Shown: positions 6,668-15,592, numbered from the stretch's first letter. The stretch is 64,000 bases of DNA from Mycobacteroides chelonae CCUG 47445 (GCF_001632805.1 NZ_CP007220.1:1922001-1986000), one strand, 5' to 3'. Notes: generated from the letters alone by a model not told the origin. Program-made: numbers and translations.

Positions 6668-7396
6668 ATGAAGTTGCCAAATTTGGCACGTCGAAGCTGT
6701 TTCACTTCCATCGCAGCGTCTGTCGCTGCTGCGATGGGGCTTATGGTGGGCGTTTCTGACGCCGCCGCGGATCCGCAGGGGATGCCGGACCAGTACCAGC
6801 AGTTCGTGACGGACGACGGCTGGACAGTTGGCCTGACGCTGACCAACGAGGTCATCGATCACATCGACAACATCGCGGGTGCGAGCAACTCTTGGCAGGC
6901 GCGCGTGTCCTATCGGGCCGAGGCGACCATCACGGGCTCTGGGTCTGCGGTCATTCAAGATGCGCAGTTGGAGACCGGGTACTTCGTGGGTTGCCGCACC
7001 GACTCCTCGTCGGGTGTGGAGTTGGGCGGGGACCTCGGTTTGACGCTCTCTCAGCAGGTTTTTGGCCAGGGCTATGGCGGTGGCTACGGACAGGGCAGTC
7101 AGAGCGGTGGCGGTGGTGGCGGCTTCGGTGGTGTGTCCGGCGGTGGTTCGTTGGGCGCCCAGGAGCACATCGGCGGCTACATGCGCGTGCTGCTCAAGCC
7201 GGGTGGCCTGGCTCAGCTGCCGATGGACCGGATCAACTTCCGGAACATGCGGGCGGTCTCGCAGGTGCGTAACCAGAACGTCGAAGCCGATGGTTGCGGT
7301 GGCCAGGTGAAGATCCAGTCCTTCGCGACGTTCCGGATCCGCACCGAGAACGGCAATGACACCCAGACCATCTACGGCGAGCCCAAGGATCTGTGA
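6668..7396 (+). CDS. MspA-family exported protein with glycine-rich insertion
   Basis: 242 residues. A signal peptide (basic MKLPNLARR, hydrophobic core, cut near A-D-A-A-A-D around residue 35) is followed by an MspA-like beta domain. Family features include G-W-T-V-G-L-T, ETGYFVGC, a glycine-rich LKPGGL strand, FATF and a C-terminal TIYGEP close to the end of MspA (TTYGEP). MspA proteins form octameric outer-membrane pores. This one differs in having a Gly/Gln/Ser-rich insertion (residues about 134-166) where MspA has its hairpins, and two cysteines (FVGC, ADGC) that could form a disulfide. It may be a pore with a plug, or a soluble paralogue. It is the first gene of the operon, with GGAGGGG upstream of the ATG. 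Confidence 0.75.
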   Translation: MKLPNLARRSCFTSIAASVAAAMGLMVGVSDAAADPQGMPDQYQQFVTDDGWTVGLTLTNEVIDHIDNIAGASNSWQARVSYRAEATITGSGSAVIQDAQLETGYFVGCRTDSSSGVELGGDLGLTLSQQVFGQGYGGGYGQGSQSGGGGGGFGGVSGGGSLGAQEHIGGYMRVLLKPGGLAQLPMDRINFRNMRAVSQVRNQNVEADGCGGQVKIQSFATFRIRTENGNDTQTIYGEPKDL

Positions 7397-8673
7397 TGAC
7401 TATCCGTACCCGTGGTGCCGCGCTGATGGCCGCGCTGGCTTTCGTTTCTGCAATCGTGATGGGTTCTGCTCCAAAGACTTTGGCGGATCCCATCCAGCCG
7501 CCGCCCCCGAAGCCGATTCCGTATCCGGTGGCCCAGCCCGATGATCTGCCGCGGATATCCCCGATCGGTGGGGCTCAGGTGAAGACGAACACGCCGTTGG
7601 GCCTCGGACCGGGAACCGGTCGCCCGTTGGCGGCGGGACGCGAACGCTCAAACGTCACGATCTCGCCATCGCCGACCGATGGCACCCACCTGCCGACGGC
7701 GATCGCCGGTAAGGATGTCGTACTGCACTTGCCGCAGGAGCGTGAGCTCACGCCGGCGCAGTGGGGAGACGGTGGCGCGGCGACTTTCACCTCGCGTGAC
7801 ACCGACTACCGGATTTCCCCGTTCGCCGGGGGTGGCGCCGATGTGAACATCATCCGGCGCACCATCTTCACGCCGGAGAACTTCACCTTTGGTCTGCGGG
7901 TTCCTGAGGGCACCCATGTGCGTCAGGGCAGCAATGTGGTGCTGGTCGAGTCCGACGCCGCGCCGGGACTGCCAGCCACGACTATTGCGACGTTGTCGGT
8001 GCCGGTGGCACGCGATGCCAAGGGCAATCCGGTGCAGGTGAACCCGGTGATCCACGGCGACTACATGTATCAGCAGTCCAACTTGGCGCTGGATCTTGGA
8101 CCCGCGGATATCTTCGCTTTCCCGATCACGATCACGCTGTCCTACCGGGCGTCGTCGATCCCGGCCAGCGGTCAGCTGGCCACTGACTGGGAGGGGCTGC
8201 CTGAGGGTGGTGGCCCGCCAGAGGCGAAGAAGGCCGCGCAAATCATTGGTGCGCCAGGCGATTACGTGGTTGATCCAGGCGGTGCCTACCGGCCCGCCAG
8301 TGTTGATCCGGTCCTATATGCCCAGCGGCATGCCGATCGCTGCCTGTCCGGGCCCAACGAGTTCCGATCCGAGGACGGACGGACGGCCGACTTCTGGACT
8401 TCGTGCCAGCGGCAGGCCATGTGCCTGGATGTCACGCCGGCCCAAATGTCGGTGGACGTATGCAAGAACCAAGCGTTCGCCAACATGTCGGCGCAGTGCA
8501 CCGCCACGTTTGGACAGACTGGGCCCGACTACGAGGCATGCCTGAATGTGGCCAACGGTCATGCGGCCTGGTCCAAGGAGAACTTGCTGGGCGGCTGGGT
8601 GTGTCAACCCACCGGGCCAGGTACCAATACCAGGTTCTTGCCCTCGAACAACAACCGTTACTGCAGTAGCTGA
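7393..8673 (+). CDS. Exported Cys-rich protein of unknown family
   Basis: 426 residues, starting at GTG 7393 (GTGA overlap with the previous stop) or ATG 7396. The signal peptide ends near T-L-A-D-P (residue about 32) and is followed by a Pro-rich linker. The body (residues 80-290) looks all-beta, with repeated short strands and few charged clusters. The C-terminal 120 residues hold eight cysteines (RCL, SCQ, MCL, VCK, QCT, ACL, VCQ, YCS), probably four disulfides. I do not recognise the family. Coupling to the MspA-like gene by a 4-base overlap points to co-translation and perhaps a complex at the cell envelope. Confidence 0.7.
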   Translation: MMTIRTRGAALMAALAFVSAIVMGSAPKTLADPIQPPPPKPIPYPVAQPDDLPRISPIGGAQVKTNTPLGLGPGTGRPLAAGRERSNVTISPSPTDGTHLPTAIAGKDVVLHLPQERELTPAQWGDGGAATFTSRDTDYRISPFAGGGADVNIIRRTIFTPENFTFGLRVPEGTHVRQGSNVVLVESDAAPGLPATTIATLSVPVARDAKGNPVQVNPVIHGDYMYQQSNLALDLGPADIFAFPITITLSYRASSIPASGQLATDWEGLPEGGGPPEAKKAAQIIGAPGDYVVDPGGAYRPASVDPVLYAQRHADRCLSGPNEFRSEDGRTADFWTSCQRQAMCLDVTPAQMSVDVCKNQAFANMSAQCTATFGQTGPDYEACLNVANGHAAWSKENLLGGWVCQPTGPGTNTRFLPSNNNRYCSS

Positions 8674-8692
8674 TCGGTAGGGGAGAACTGCT

Positions 8693-10543
8693 ATGACGCC
8701 AATGAAGTCGCATAAGGCACAAATTCCTGCAGGCCTCCGGCATGTCCTGGCCGTGGTGGCGATTATTGCTGTGGCAGTTGCGGGTTGGCAGCTAAACACG
8801 AACTCCCCAAATGGGATTGGCGTGATGGGTCTGCCCGGCGCGACCGCTGATCCGACCGGTCCTCCGGGGCCCACTGGTGATCCAGGCGGCATGAACGGCG
8901 GTCAGTTCCAGCCGCCAGGCCTACCTCCGCAGCAGCCGGGCTACCAGGGGGGTATCAACCAGCCACCGCTGGACCAGAACAACGGAATCTCGATCTACAA
9001 CACGGGTGCTCAGGGGGCGCCCCAGCAAGCTGGGCAGCAAGGCGCTCAACAAAGCAACCCGGGTCAGCAGCCTCAGCGCGGAACTCAGATTCCTGACTAT
9101 CAGACGGCGACTCCGTATACGCAGGGCCCCGGTAAGGCGAACCCGGACTATCAAGCACCGCAACAGAACACGCCACAACAAGGTTCGCAACAGCAGCCTC
9201 AACAACGCCAAGCCGATCAGCAGCAGAATCAGCAGTCTGATCAGCAGCAGAACCAGCAGGATCAGGACAAGCAGGATTCTGAACAGCGGCGCCAGCAGTG
9301 CGATGAAGTTGCACAGCACTACCAAATCGCAGAGACGGTGTGGAACACCGGAGCCAGCGGTGGCTCTTATGTTGGCGGGCAACTGGTGCCGGGCCGCGAA
9401 GGACCCGGTGAAGACGGCTGTAACTGCTCGAATACACGCAACAACCAGAAGCAGTCCAAGGACGAGGAATCCCAGAAGTGCAAGGGACAGCCCGTCAATG
9501 TGCCAGATGGCCAGGCCGCCTCAGCGATTGCATCGGGCCCTAACGATGCAAATACGGCCTTGCAATCACAGATGGCCGAACAGAAGAAATGGCTGGAGAA
9601 CCGCCGCGACGAGATCAATGACAGCTTCTTGCGGCGCAACATCGGCAACCGAGGTGAGCTGTCCAACATCAATGACCGACTCAATGAGATCAAGTCGATT
9701 GAGAACGCATTAGCGCAGTCGCCGAATACCTATCTGGTGGATTTCAACGGCCCAGGCACCCCGACGACCGGGCGCGGGATGTGGGACACCAGTGAGCGGA
9801 TCTTGGCGGCGATTTCGGTCGGCAATCCGGCGGTGGCAGATCATGTCTCGGTGACGGTGCCCGGCATCACCAGTTGGACGTCTTCGTCCTTCTCAAGCAT
9901 GGTTCCAGAGGCCTACAACCTCGCTGTGGAAGGCGGCAAGCAGCTCCAATTGTCCGGTCACGGCGGTGAGACGCTGGCGTCGATTGCGTGGATCGGCTAT
10001 GACGCGCCGGGCATCGATCTGGGGGCCGCCACCCCGAGTAAGGCCGCCAAGGGGGCCCAGAATCTGAAATTGTTCCTGTCGATGATGCAGGCGACTAATC
10101 CGAACCAGACAGTGGCTTTGTTCGGTCATTCGTATGGTTCGCTGCTGAGTTCATATGCGCTCAAGAACGGTGCATCGGAGTACGTCGACTATGCAGTGCT
10201 CTATGGCTCGCCGGGTCTAGCCGCGGGCACGCCCGGCGGGCTGGGGATGAGTCCTGATCGGGTGTTTGCGATGCTGGCCGAAAATGATCTGATCGGCGGT
10301 ATCAACCCGTTGTGGTCCAGCCCCTATAAGGGGAATTTCAAGCAGCTGCTCGCTGATCAGGGAGGCTGTAGCCCGCTGGATAATCAGTTCCGCGAGCGCG
10401 CCTACGGTCATTCGGAATATCCGCGTAAAGGCTCGAACAATTTCCTGCGTGTGTCGGGATACAACTTGGCTACCGTGCTCATCAACCAGCCGGGGCTGGC
10501 GATACCGGCTGAACCAGGAATCATCACCAAGGAAATGAAGTGA
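8693..10543 (+). CDS. Membrane-anchored DUF1023 alpha/beta hydrolase with Q-rich linker
   Basis: 616 residues. One N-terminal transmembrane segment (residues about 15-35) is followed by collagen-like G-P-P-G-P-T-G and Pro/Gly repeats. A Gln/Asn-rich stretch (about 105-205, runs of QQ and QQNQ) and a small charged region come next, then from about residue 340 an alpha/beta hydrolase of the DUF1023 type. The nucleophile is Ser480 in G-H-S-Y-G-S, and the late histidine is likely in A-Y-G-H-S-E-Y. The hydrolase should face the periplasm and act on an ester or amide of the envelope; the substrate is unknown. The gene starts 19 nt after the previous one. The low-complexity spacer may span peptidoglycan. 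Confidence 0.8.
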   Translation: MTPMKSHKAQIPAGLRHVLAVVAIIAVAVAGWQLNTNSPNGIGVMGLPGATADPTGPPGPTGDPGGMNGGQFQPPGLPPQQPGYQGGINQPPLDQNNGISIYNTGAQGAPQQAGQQGAQQSNPGQQPQRGTQIPDYQTATPYTQGPGKANPDYQAPQQNTPQQGSQQQPQQRQADQQQNQQSDQQQNQQDQDKQDSEQRRQQCDEVAQHYQIAETVWNTGASGGSYVGGQLVPGREGPGEDGCNCSNTRNNQKQSKDEESQKCKGQPVNVPDGQAASAIASGPNDANTALQSQMAEQKKWLENRRDEINDSFLRRNIGNRGELSNINDRLNEIKSIENALAQSPNTYLVDFNGPGTPTTGRGMWDTSERILAAISVGNPAVADHVSVTVPGITSWTSSSFSSMVPEAYNLAVEGGKQLQLSGHGGETLASIAWIGYDAPGIDLGAATPSKAAKGAQNLKLFLSMMQATNPNQTVALFGHSYGSLLSSYALKNGASEYVDYAVLYGSPGLAAGTPGGLGMSPDRVFAMLAENDLIGGINPLWSSPYKGNFKQLLADQGGCSPLDNQFRERAYGHSEYPRKGSNNFLRVSGYNLATVLINQPGLAIPAEPGIITKEMK

Positions 10544-10590
10544 GATTCCAAGTGCGAAAGTATCGCGATAACGTCCACGCAGGAGGATCT

Positions 10591-11247
10591 GTGCATGCCA
10601 CATCCAGACGTTCACGTTGGAGTGCCGGGGCTGCGGCACTGTTGGCTGCAGTCGTGGCCATGAGCGGTTGCGGTACTGGCGATTCGGGTAAAGGACCAAT
10701 GAGCGCGGAGCGCCTTCAAGAAGAAATCGCCAAGCTGGCTCCGAAAGGCTCCTCGGAGGAGGGTTACGCCGCTGCCGAAGCCGCTATCGCCCAGATGGCC
10801 GACCAGATCGCAGCCCTGGTGCCCGGCCTGACCTGGAAATGGCACGATGACGGGCTCCACTGGCTTAGCTGCCTCCAAGACACCCGATACGAGACGCCAG
10901 CCGAAGAATCAGTGCTGGCGGTCACCCGCAACACACGGTCTGCATTGTTCAGCGGCCCGATCCCTGAGGACGTGTGGCCAGCCGCCGTCAAGATCGTCGA
11001 GGACAAAGCGCGCGGTTTCGGAATCACACAGTGGGCAGGAAACACCGATGTGGCCCAAAACCACGACATCGTGATCCACGACAACGACTACAACCCGGAC
11101 CCCAACAACCAATGGACGAACAGCTTCGAAATCGGTACCCGCGTCGTAGCGAGGCTGGCAGGGTCAGTGGGCTGTCGCCTGTGGCAGAAGACTCTGGACC
11201 GTTACCAGTCCGAACAGGGCAATCCTCCTGCCAGCGGCACCCGGTAA
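10591..11247 (+). CDS. LppA-like lipoprotein
   Basis: I place the start at GTG 10591 because AGGAGG (10581-10586) lies 4 nt upstream and the result is a compact lipoprotein signal peptide with Cys27 in M-S-G-C. A GTG at 10540 overlapping the previous stop would add 17 residues ahead of it. The mature protein has 190 residues with a helical N-terminus (Ala/Glu-rich, AERLQEEIAKLAPKG) and a C-terminal half resembling the LppA family (W-P-A-A-V-K-I-V, then GFG, then N-D-Y-N-P, and a disulfide pair C-L-Q...G-C-R-L-W). It is probably attached to the outer face of the plasma membrane. It is the fourth gene of the exported operon. Confidence 0.7.
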   Translation: MHATSRRSRWSAGAAALLAAVVAMSGCGTGDSGKGPMSAERLQEEIAKLAPKGSSEEGYAAAEAAIAQMADQIAALVPGLTWKWHDDGLHWLSCLQDTRYETPAEESVLAVTRNTRSALFSGPIPEDVWPAAVKIVEDKARGFGITQWAGNTDVAQNHDIVIHDNDYNPDPNNQWTNSFEIGTRVVARLAGSVGCRLWQKTLDRYQSEQGNPPASGTR

Positions 11248-11257
11248 GGCCCAGAAC

Positions 11258-12175
11258 GTGACTGACTCTATAAACAACGACACCGACGAAACGCCGCGGA
11301 GCGAACAACTCGATGACGACGCGACCACGGGCCCGGTCCAATCCGGCAGCCACCATCGGCAGACAAGCCGCCCACTGATTCGACGCTGGACGTTGTCTGC
11401 GAGTGCAGCCCTCCTAGTTGTGGCAGCCCTCGCCGTCGCCGACATGATTTGGTGGCGCCGTGCCGGGCACGGCCTTTGGTGGTTCCTGGTCGCTGCGCTA
11501 GCAGTGGCGGCGGCCTGGCTGCTCGCCACACGCACCTCGCGCACCGGGCGCCGAGCCCTGGCCGCTGGCATAGTCGCGATACTGGCCGCCGTCGCGGTCG
11601 GAGCCGACTATCTAGCCATCAGCCAAGGATGGCTAGCCCGCCAGTTCACCGACAAAGAAATAGCGACAGCATGGGAACAAGCATGGAAAGACCTCGACAA
11701 GGCCCCTCAGGCACCACCTGACTTCACAATCCTGCCGCGCCAGTACCCCGACCCCGCACAAAAGGCTTCCACAGCGAACACCGCTGCTCCGGTAGGTGCC
11801 TGCGCGCAACTCGGCGGCACCACGGCGCACTCAACGCTGTCGGTCGTGCCCTGCGACTCCGAGCGCAGCAATGTCAAAATCATCCAGCAAGTCAGACACC
11901 CTCGTGAATGCGTCCGCGATGCTGACCAAAGCTACTACCACAATGGCCCTGATGGGCAGTGGACCGCATGTCTCGACTACGCCTGGCAAACCAGCCGCTG
12001 CCTGGCAATCAGCCCCGGGAAGATCATCAACGTCGCATGTGACGACCCCGCTATACCCAACAAAGAAAAACCGGTACGAGTCTTCCGCAACGTCAACCAC
12101 ACCCACGACTGCGCCCAAGGCGGATTCGCCCACCCCGTTCGGCTCTACACTATTTGTACCGAAACCCAGCCTTAG
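11258..12175 (+). CDS. Membrane protein with duplicated LppU-like extracytoplasmic domain
   Basis: 305 residues from GTG 11258. A polar cytosolic N-terminus (about 45 residues) is followed by three transmembrane segments between residues about 47 and 125 and an exported C-terminal domain with eight cysteines. The C-terminal domain contains two related units (about 175-245 and 247-305), each with C-x-x-(L/I), (V-V-P/V-A-C)-D, a hydrophobic strand ending N/R-V-(R/N)-H, and a later C. W-T-A-C-L-D-Y-A-W followed by S-R-C-L resembles the LppU/SCO3897 family of actinobacterial lipoproteins. Membrane anchoring in place of a lipid is unusual for that family. It ends the operon, 10 nt after the lipoprotein gene. 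Confidence 0.65.
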   Translation: MTDSINNDTDETPRSEQLDDDATTGPVQSGSHHRQTSRPLIRRWTLSASAALLVVAALAVADMIWWRRAGHGLWWFLVAALAVAAAWLLATRTSRTGRRALAAGIVAILAAVAVGADYLAISQGWLARQFTDKEIATAWEQAWKDLDKAPQAPPDFTILPRQYPDPAQKASTANTAAPVGACAQLGGTTAHSTLSVVPCDSERSNVKIIQQVRHPRECVRDADQSYYHNGPDGQWTACLDYAWQTSRCLAISPGKIINVACDDPAIPNKEKPVRVFRNVNHTHDCAQGGFAHPVRLYTICTETQP

Positions 12176-12519
12176 CACACGCCGCAGCGTGGGTGTGGGC
12201 TGCTAAGGGCATATCGGCAACGATAACTGTGCGGCCCGCGAACCAGCGCTATTGCTCGCCGTTCCCGTATCGCACGGAAACTTACAGGCGTTGTACGCCA
12301 AGGGATCTGCCAAAACCCAACACTCTCCGCGACTGCAAACGTCACGGTCCCGCTGAAATCTCCCCGCTGCCGCCAGAGTCTGCGTCTGAGATACCAGGAG
12401 AGTCGGAGGATGAGTAGTATTTCGCCGCCACGCGACAGGAGATCTGTGCCGGTGCGAGTACACATATCTCGCGGTTCGAGTTGACCGTTTGTAGTCAATC
12501 CCTGCCTTAGGCTGAGCCA
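12176..12519. other. 344-nt gap after the exported operon
   Basis: No convincing gene. Small frames on both strands lack start signals and have skewed composition. The right end holds the leaderless promoter of the LpqN-like gene. I see no strong terminator hairpin for the operon to the left. Confidence 0.5.
12508..12513 (+). promoter_or_regulatory. -10 box TAGGCT for a leaderless LpqN transcript
   Basis: TAGGCT ends 6 bases before the ATG at 12520, and there is no purine-rich site upstream of that ATG. In mycobacteria this spacing places the transcript start on the A of the start codon. A TTGACC at 12481 is too far away for a normal -35 spacing. Confidence 0.6.
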
Positions 12520-13164
12520 ATGATTCGGGCACCTCGATGGACGCTGGCAGTGGCTTGCGCTATGACGATGCTGGCTTCGGGATGCACGGCCATCGTCGAC
12601 GGTGACGCGATAGCCACTCCCGGTGAAGAGGGCAAGCGGCTTACCAACCCCAAGTGCAGCTCGGTGTCAGTACCGCTTCTGGAAGTGCCGTTGGACAACG
12701 ACTCCGAGCCACGTGTTGAGGTTCCGCAGCCTGCGGGGTGGGAGCGGGTCAAGCGGTTCGAGAGTGGCGTGGTGCGGGTCTACTTGTCGGCCCCCGATCT
12801 CCAGGCCAAAGGGTTTGTTCCGAACGCCACGGTGGCGATGGCCGATCTGACCGGCAAGGTGTCGACTGAGGAGGCAGCCTTCGCCGCCGAGCAGCAGGGG
12901 CTGGAGATGTTCGGCATTACCGACCTGGTCGAAGCGACGGGCACTATCTGCGGGTATCCGTCGAAGACGTTGACCTACAACATGGGTCTGGGAAAGATCC
13001 CTGTCCACCGGGTCACCACCACGGTTGTGGCGGTGAAGAACGACCGCAAGATTTTTACGATCGGAGTGTCGGTACAGGCGTTGGATGACACCGTGGGTGA
13101 TTTTGACAGCGCCCGTGAAACCATTCTCGCGGGGCTACAGGTCAGTCCGCCCGCTACATCCTGA
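12520..13164 (+). CDS. LpqN/LpqT-family lipoprotein
   Basis: 214 residues with a lipoprotein signal (Cys22 in L-A-S-G-C) and the domain of the LpqN/LpqT family: P-A-G-W-E-R near residue 70, a V-V-R-V-Y-L strand, the helix STEEAAFAAEQQ, G-Y-P-S-K-T-L-T-Y and a C-terminal helix (FDSARETILAGLQV). Members are small exported mycobacterial lipoproteins. M. tuberculosis LpqN has been linked to virulence, but its biochemical role is not settled. The gene is convergent with the DUF2235 gene (11-base overlap at the stops) and separate from the operon to the left. Confidence 0.8.
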   Translation: MIRAPRWTLAVACAMTMLASGCTAIVDGDAIATPGEEGKRLTNPKCSSVSVPLLEVPLDNDSEPRVEVPQPAGWERVKRFESGVVRVYLSAPDLQAKGFVPNATVAMADLTGKVSTEEAAFAAEQQGLEMFGITDLVEATGTICGYPSKTLTYNMGLGKIPVHRVTTTVVAVKNDRKIFTIGVSVQALDDTVGDFDSARETILAGLQVSPPATS

Positions 13165-14212
13165 TATCGGTTGCCGGAGAGGCCCATTGGGAATCGATGA
13201 TGGTGGTGCGCTCCGGTAACGATGGCCGGTACGTGTCATCTTCTGCCACACGGTCGGCAACGCTGGCGTGAATCCAGGCACCATTGGGGATGCGGCGGCG
13301 ACGGAATATCAGCAGCGCCCAGAGCCAGTTGACTCGATGAATCTCGCCCATGGCGTAGGTGGGTTCAACCGAGCAATACCGTTGGTATTTTTCAGTATTG
13401 AGTAGCAAGCCGTGTTGGGCGGCGCCGTCGATCACCCATTTGAGTGCGATATCGGAAAGCCGGTCGTCGTCGGCATAGTCGCCGCCCACATCGGAATGTA
13501 TGCCGGCGAACCACGCTTCATCGACGAGTCGTTGATCGCCCAGGTACTTGATGAGGTATTCGCGGTACGGTCGGCGTTTTTCGTCGATCGCCACCGCATG
13601 TCGACCAGCCAGCGCATTGGGAACACTTGGCGCATAAGGCCATTGCATACTGCGCTTGAAGATACCGGGGGCGCTGACCGTGTCCCAGAGCCCGAGGTAG
13701 GCGATGGGAATGGCAAATTTTCCGTCCTCGCGGCGGGCTACGGTGCGTGAGAACGAGTGCAGCTGATCCCAGCGTTCCGCTGACCAGCTTTCACACGACT
13801 GTGCATACAAGCTCACCGCGTAGGGCACGAGGTTTTGCGAGCCGGGCCGCAGCATGCCCACCGAGTTAAGAAGCCCGGCAAGGCCTCTCGCGCAGAAGGC
13901 GCCGCGGCTGAATCCGAAGATGAAGATGCGGTCTCCCGGTTGCCACCGTTCGATCAGATATGTGTAGGCCTGGGCCAGCTTGGCCCGCAGGCCAACGCCG
14001 AATGCGATACCCATTATGCGGGCGGCGAATTGACCTATCGGGGCGTAGGTGCCGATGGCGGGGTCGGTGCCGACTCCGGGGTCGTAGTACGAGATCTGCC
14101 GGTCGGTCAGATCATGAATCACCATGTCGTAGCCGCGGACGACATTCGTGTTTCCCGCAGCACGGATTTGGTTGCCCGTGCCGTCGAAGCATATGACGAT
14201 GTTCTTGGTCAT
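13154..14212 (-). CDS. DUF2235 (Tle1-like) alpha/beta hydrolase
   Basis: 352 residues, a full-length DUF2235 domain. It starts with the strand IVICFDGTGN (residues 5-14), and has N-T-N-V, Y-Y-D-P-G-V-G-T, the nucleophile Ser102 in G-F-S-R-G-A and a late G-I-H-S-D-V-G-G. This is the catalytic fold of type VI lipase effectors of the Tle1 group, which cleave phospholipids; many mycobacterial copies have no known role. No signal peptide is seen, so export, if any, must be through another route. The gene is last in a four-gene leftward cassette, 12 nt after the WXG-type protein, which suggests a type VII-linked lipase. Confidence 0.85.
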   Translation of the reverse strand: MTKNIVICFDGTGNQIRAAGNTNVVRGYDMVIHDLTDRQISYYDPGVGTDPAIGTYAPIGQFAARIMGIAFGVGLRAKLAQAYTYLIERWQPGDRIFIFGFSRGAFCARGLAGLLNSVGMLRPGSQNLVPYAVSLYAQSCESWSAERWDQLHSFSRTVARREDGKFAIPIAYLGLWDTVSAPGIFKRSMQWPYAPSVPNALAGRHAVAIDEKRRPYREYLIKYLGDQRLVDEAWFAGIHSDVGGDYADDDRLSDIALKWVIDGAAQHGLLLNTEKYQRYCSVEPTYAMGEIHRVNWLWALLIFRRRRIPNGAWIHASVADRVAEDDTYRPSLPERTTIIDSQWASPATDIRM

Positions 14213-14224
14213 CGTCGTGTCGTG

Positions 14225-15592
14225 TTAGTCCTCGCCGTCGTAGGGCTTCGGATCGTATGGCGAGGCATGAGGATTTTGGTAGTCGACATGCTCTTCGTTC
14301 CACACCCCGATGACGGCGGGGGACACCTTGGGCAGTGGGCCGATCAGTTCATTGCCGTTATCGAGACTCACCAGGAACTCCGGGGTGAAGTGCTGATCCT
14401 CGTCCTCCTGGTGGTGCTGGCCTGCAGCACCCGGGGTCATCATGGTCGGCGGCTGAGCGATGCCCATGCCGGACATTGGCGACACCGCCGGTGCGGCTGA
14501 GAGCCCCATGCCAGCACCTGCGGTGTAGGAACCGGCGATGATCGGCCCGGCGGCGAGGGGTGTGAGATCGGCGTTCTGGTCCTTGTCCTTGTTTTCGTCC
14601 TTGTTGGTGGTCGGCTTGCCCCACCGGCCGATGCCATAGGTGCCCGGCACTGATCCTGTGTTCGGACCGGTTGCGGTGGTGCTTCCACCTGAGGATGGTC
14701 GAGTTCCGGCGCCCGCTCCTGCGGCCGCGGATGCTGCGGCCGCAGGGGCTCCAGCACCAGCTCCGGAACCACCACCTGCCGCACCTGCGGCTGCTGCGGC
14801 AGCACCCGCGGCGCCGGAGCCGCCGGAGGCGGAGGCTTGCGCAGGGTCTGCCAGAGCCGCGGCTGCGGCCGCGCGTACAGCGGCCTCATCGATGGGCTTG
14901 ATCTGGTCAGGCTTGATGTCCTTGCCGGCGCCCAAGCCGGATAGCGATGACGCGGCGTTGACCGGCATGGCTGCAGCATCTGCGAATTGCGGAGCGGGAG
15001 GAAGAGCGGGGAGACCGGAAGCCGCCTGCTGAGACACGGGGGACCAGACGTTCCGCATGATCATGCGGGCCTCGTCTTGTTTCTGCTGGGCTAGCGCTTG
15101 TTGGGCGTAGTACTGCTCGTAGGCCGCTTGTGTCCGTTCTTGGGGTTGGTGCACTTGAACGACCTCAGGCATGAGGCCCTTGATTTGTGTCATGGCCGTC
15201 TCAACCTCGGCAGGTTTGGTGGCCATGAGTGACATGCCATCGCTGACTTTTTCAGCATGGCTCTTGTAGTTGGAAATCGCCTCTTTCGCGGCTTCAGCGC
15301 CTTCGCCAGACCAGCTGCCATTGATGGCTGTGTCCAGTGAGCTCTTGAAGTTGTCGAGTACCGACTTGAACCCGGTGGCCAGTTTCTCCCACTCTCGCGA
15401 GACTGTGAGCGCGGATTCGGAATCGAATGCATCGGAAGCTTCCTTGAGCCGTGCATGGGCCCAACCTCCGAAGTCCTCTACAGGGATGCTGACTGACTCC
15501 GTCCCGCCATCAATATTTGCGCCATGCAGACGTTGTTGCGCGTAGAGCACTTCGCGTTCGCGGTTGCCCTTGGTCCAGTCGTCTCCGCTCAC
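14225..15592 (-). CDS. WXG/EspB-like type VII secretion substrate with Ala/Gly-rich tail
   Basis: 455 residues from GTG 15592 (AAGGAG 6 nt upstream). Residues 1-165 are helical with a W-x-G turn at N-G-S-W-S-G-E-G-A, placed between two long helices as in WXG100 and EspB/PPE-type substrates. Residues 170-200 form a Gln-rich helix. Residues about 215-310 are Ala/Gly/Ser low complexity, and the rest is Pro/Gly-rich with an acidic C-terminus (E-D-E-D-Q-H-F, D-P-K-P-Y-D-G-E-D). The layout resembles EspB, although sequence similarity is weak by eye. It could carry or chaperone the DUF2235 hydrolase encoded directly downstream. Confidence 0.65.
   Translation of the reverse strand: MSGDDWTKGNREREVLYAQQRLHGANIDGGTESVSIPVEDFGGWAHARLKEASDAFDSESALTVSREWEKLATGFKSVLDNFKSSLDTAINGSWSGEGAEAAKEAISNYKSHAEKVSDGMSLMATKPAEVETAMTQIKGLMPEVVQVHQPQERTQAAYEQYYAQQALAQQKQDEARMIMRNVWSPVSQQAASGLPALPPAPQFADAAAMPVNAASSLSGLGAGKDIKPDQIKPIDEAAVRAAAAAALADPAQASASGGSGAAGAAAAAAGAAGGGSGAGAGAPAAAASAAAGAGAGTRPSSGGSTTATGPNTGSVPGTYGIGRWGKPTTNKDENKDKDQNADLTPLAAGPIIAGSYTAGAGMGLSAAPAVSPMSGMGIAQPPTMMTPGAAGQHHQEDEDQHFTPEFLVSLDNGNELIGPLPKVSPAVIGVWNEEHVDYQNPHASPYDPKPYDGED

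Noticed and set aside
14640..14900. Alanine/glycine repeat region as a DNA repeat element
   Set aside because: The repetitive bases are codon-level low complexity of the W-x-G protein tail; there is no exact tandem unit.
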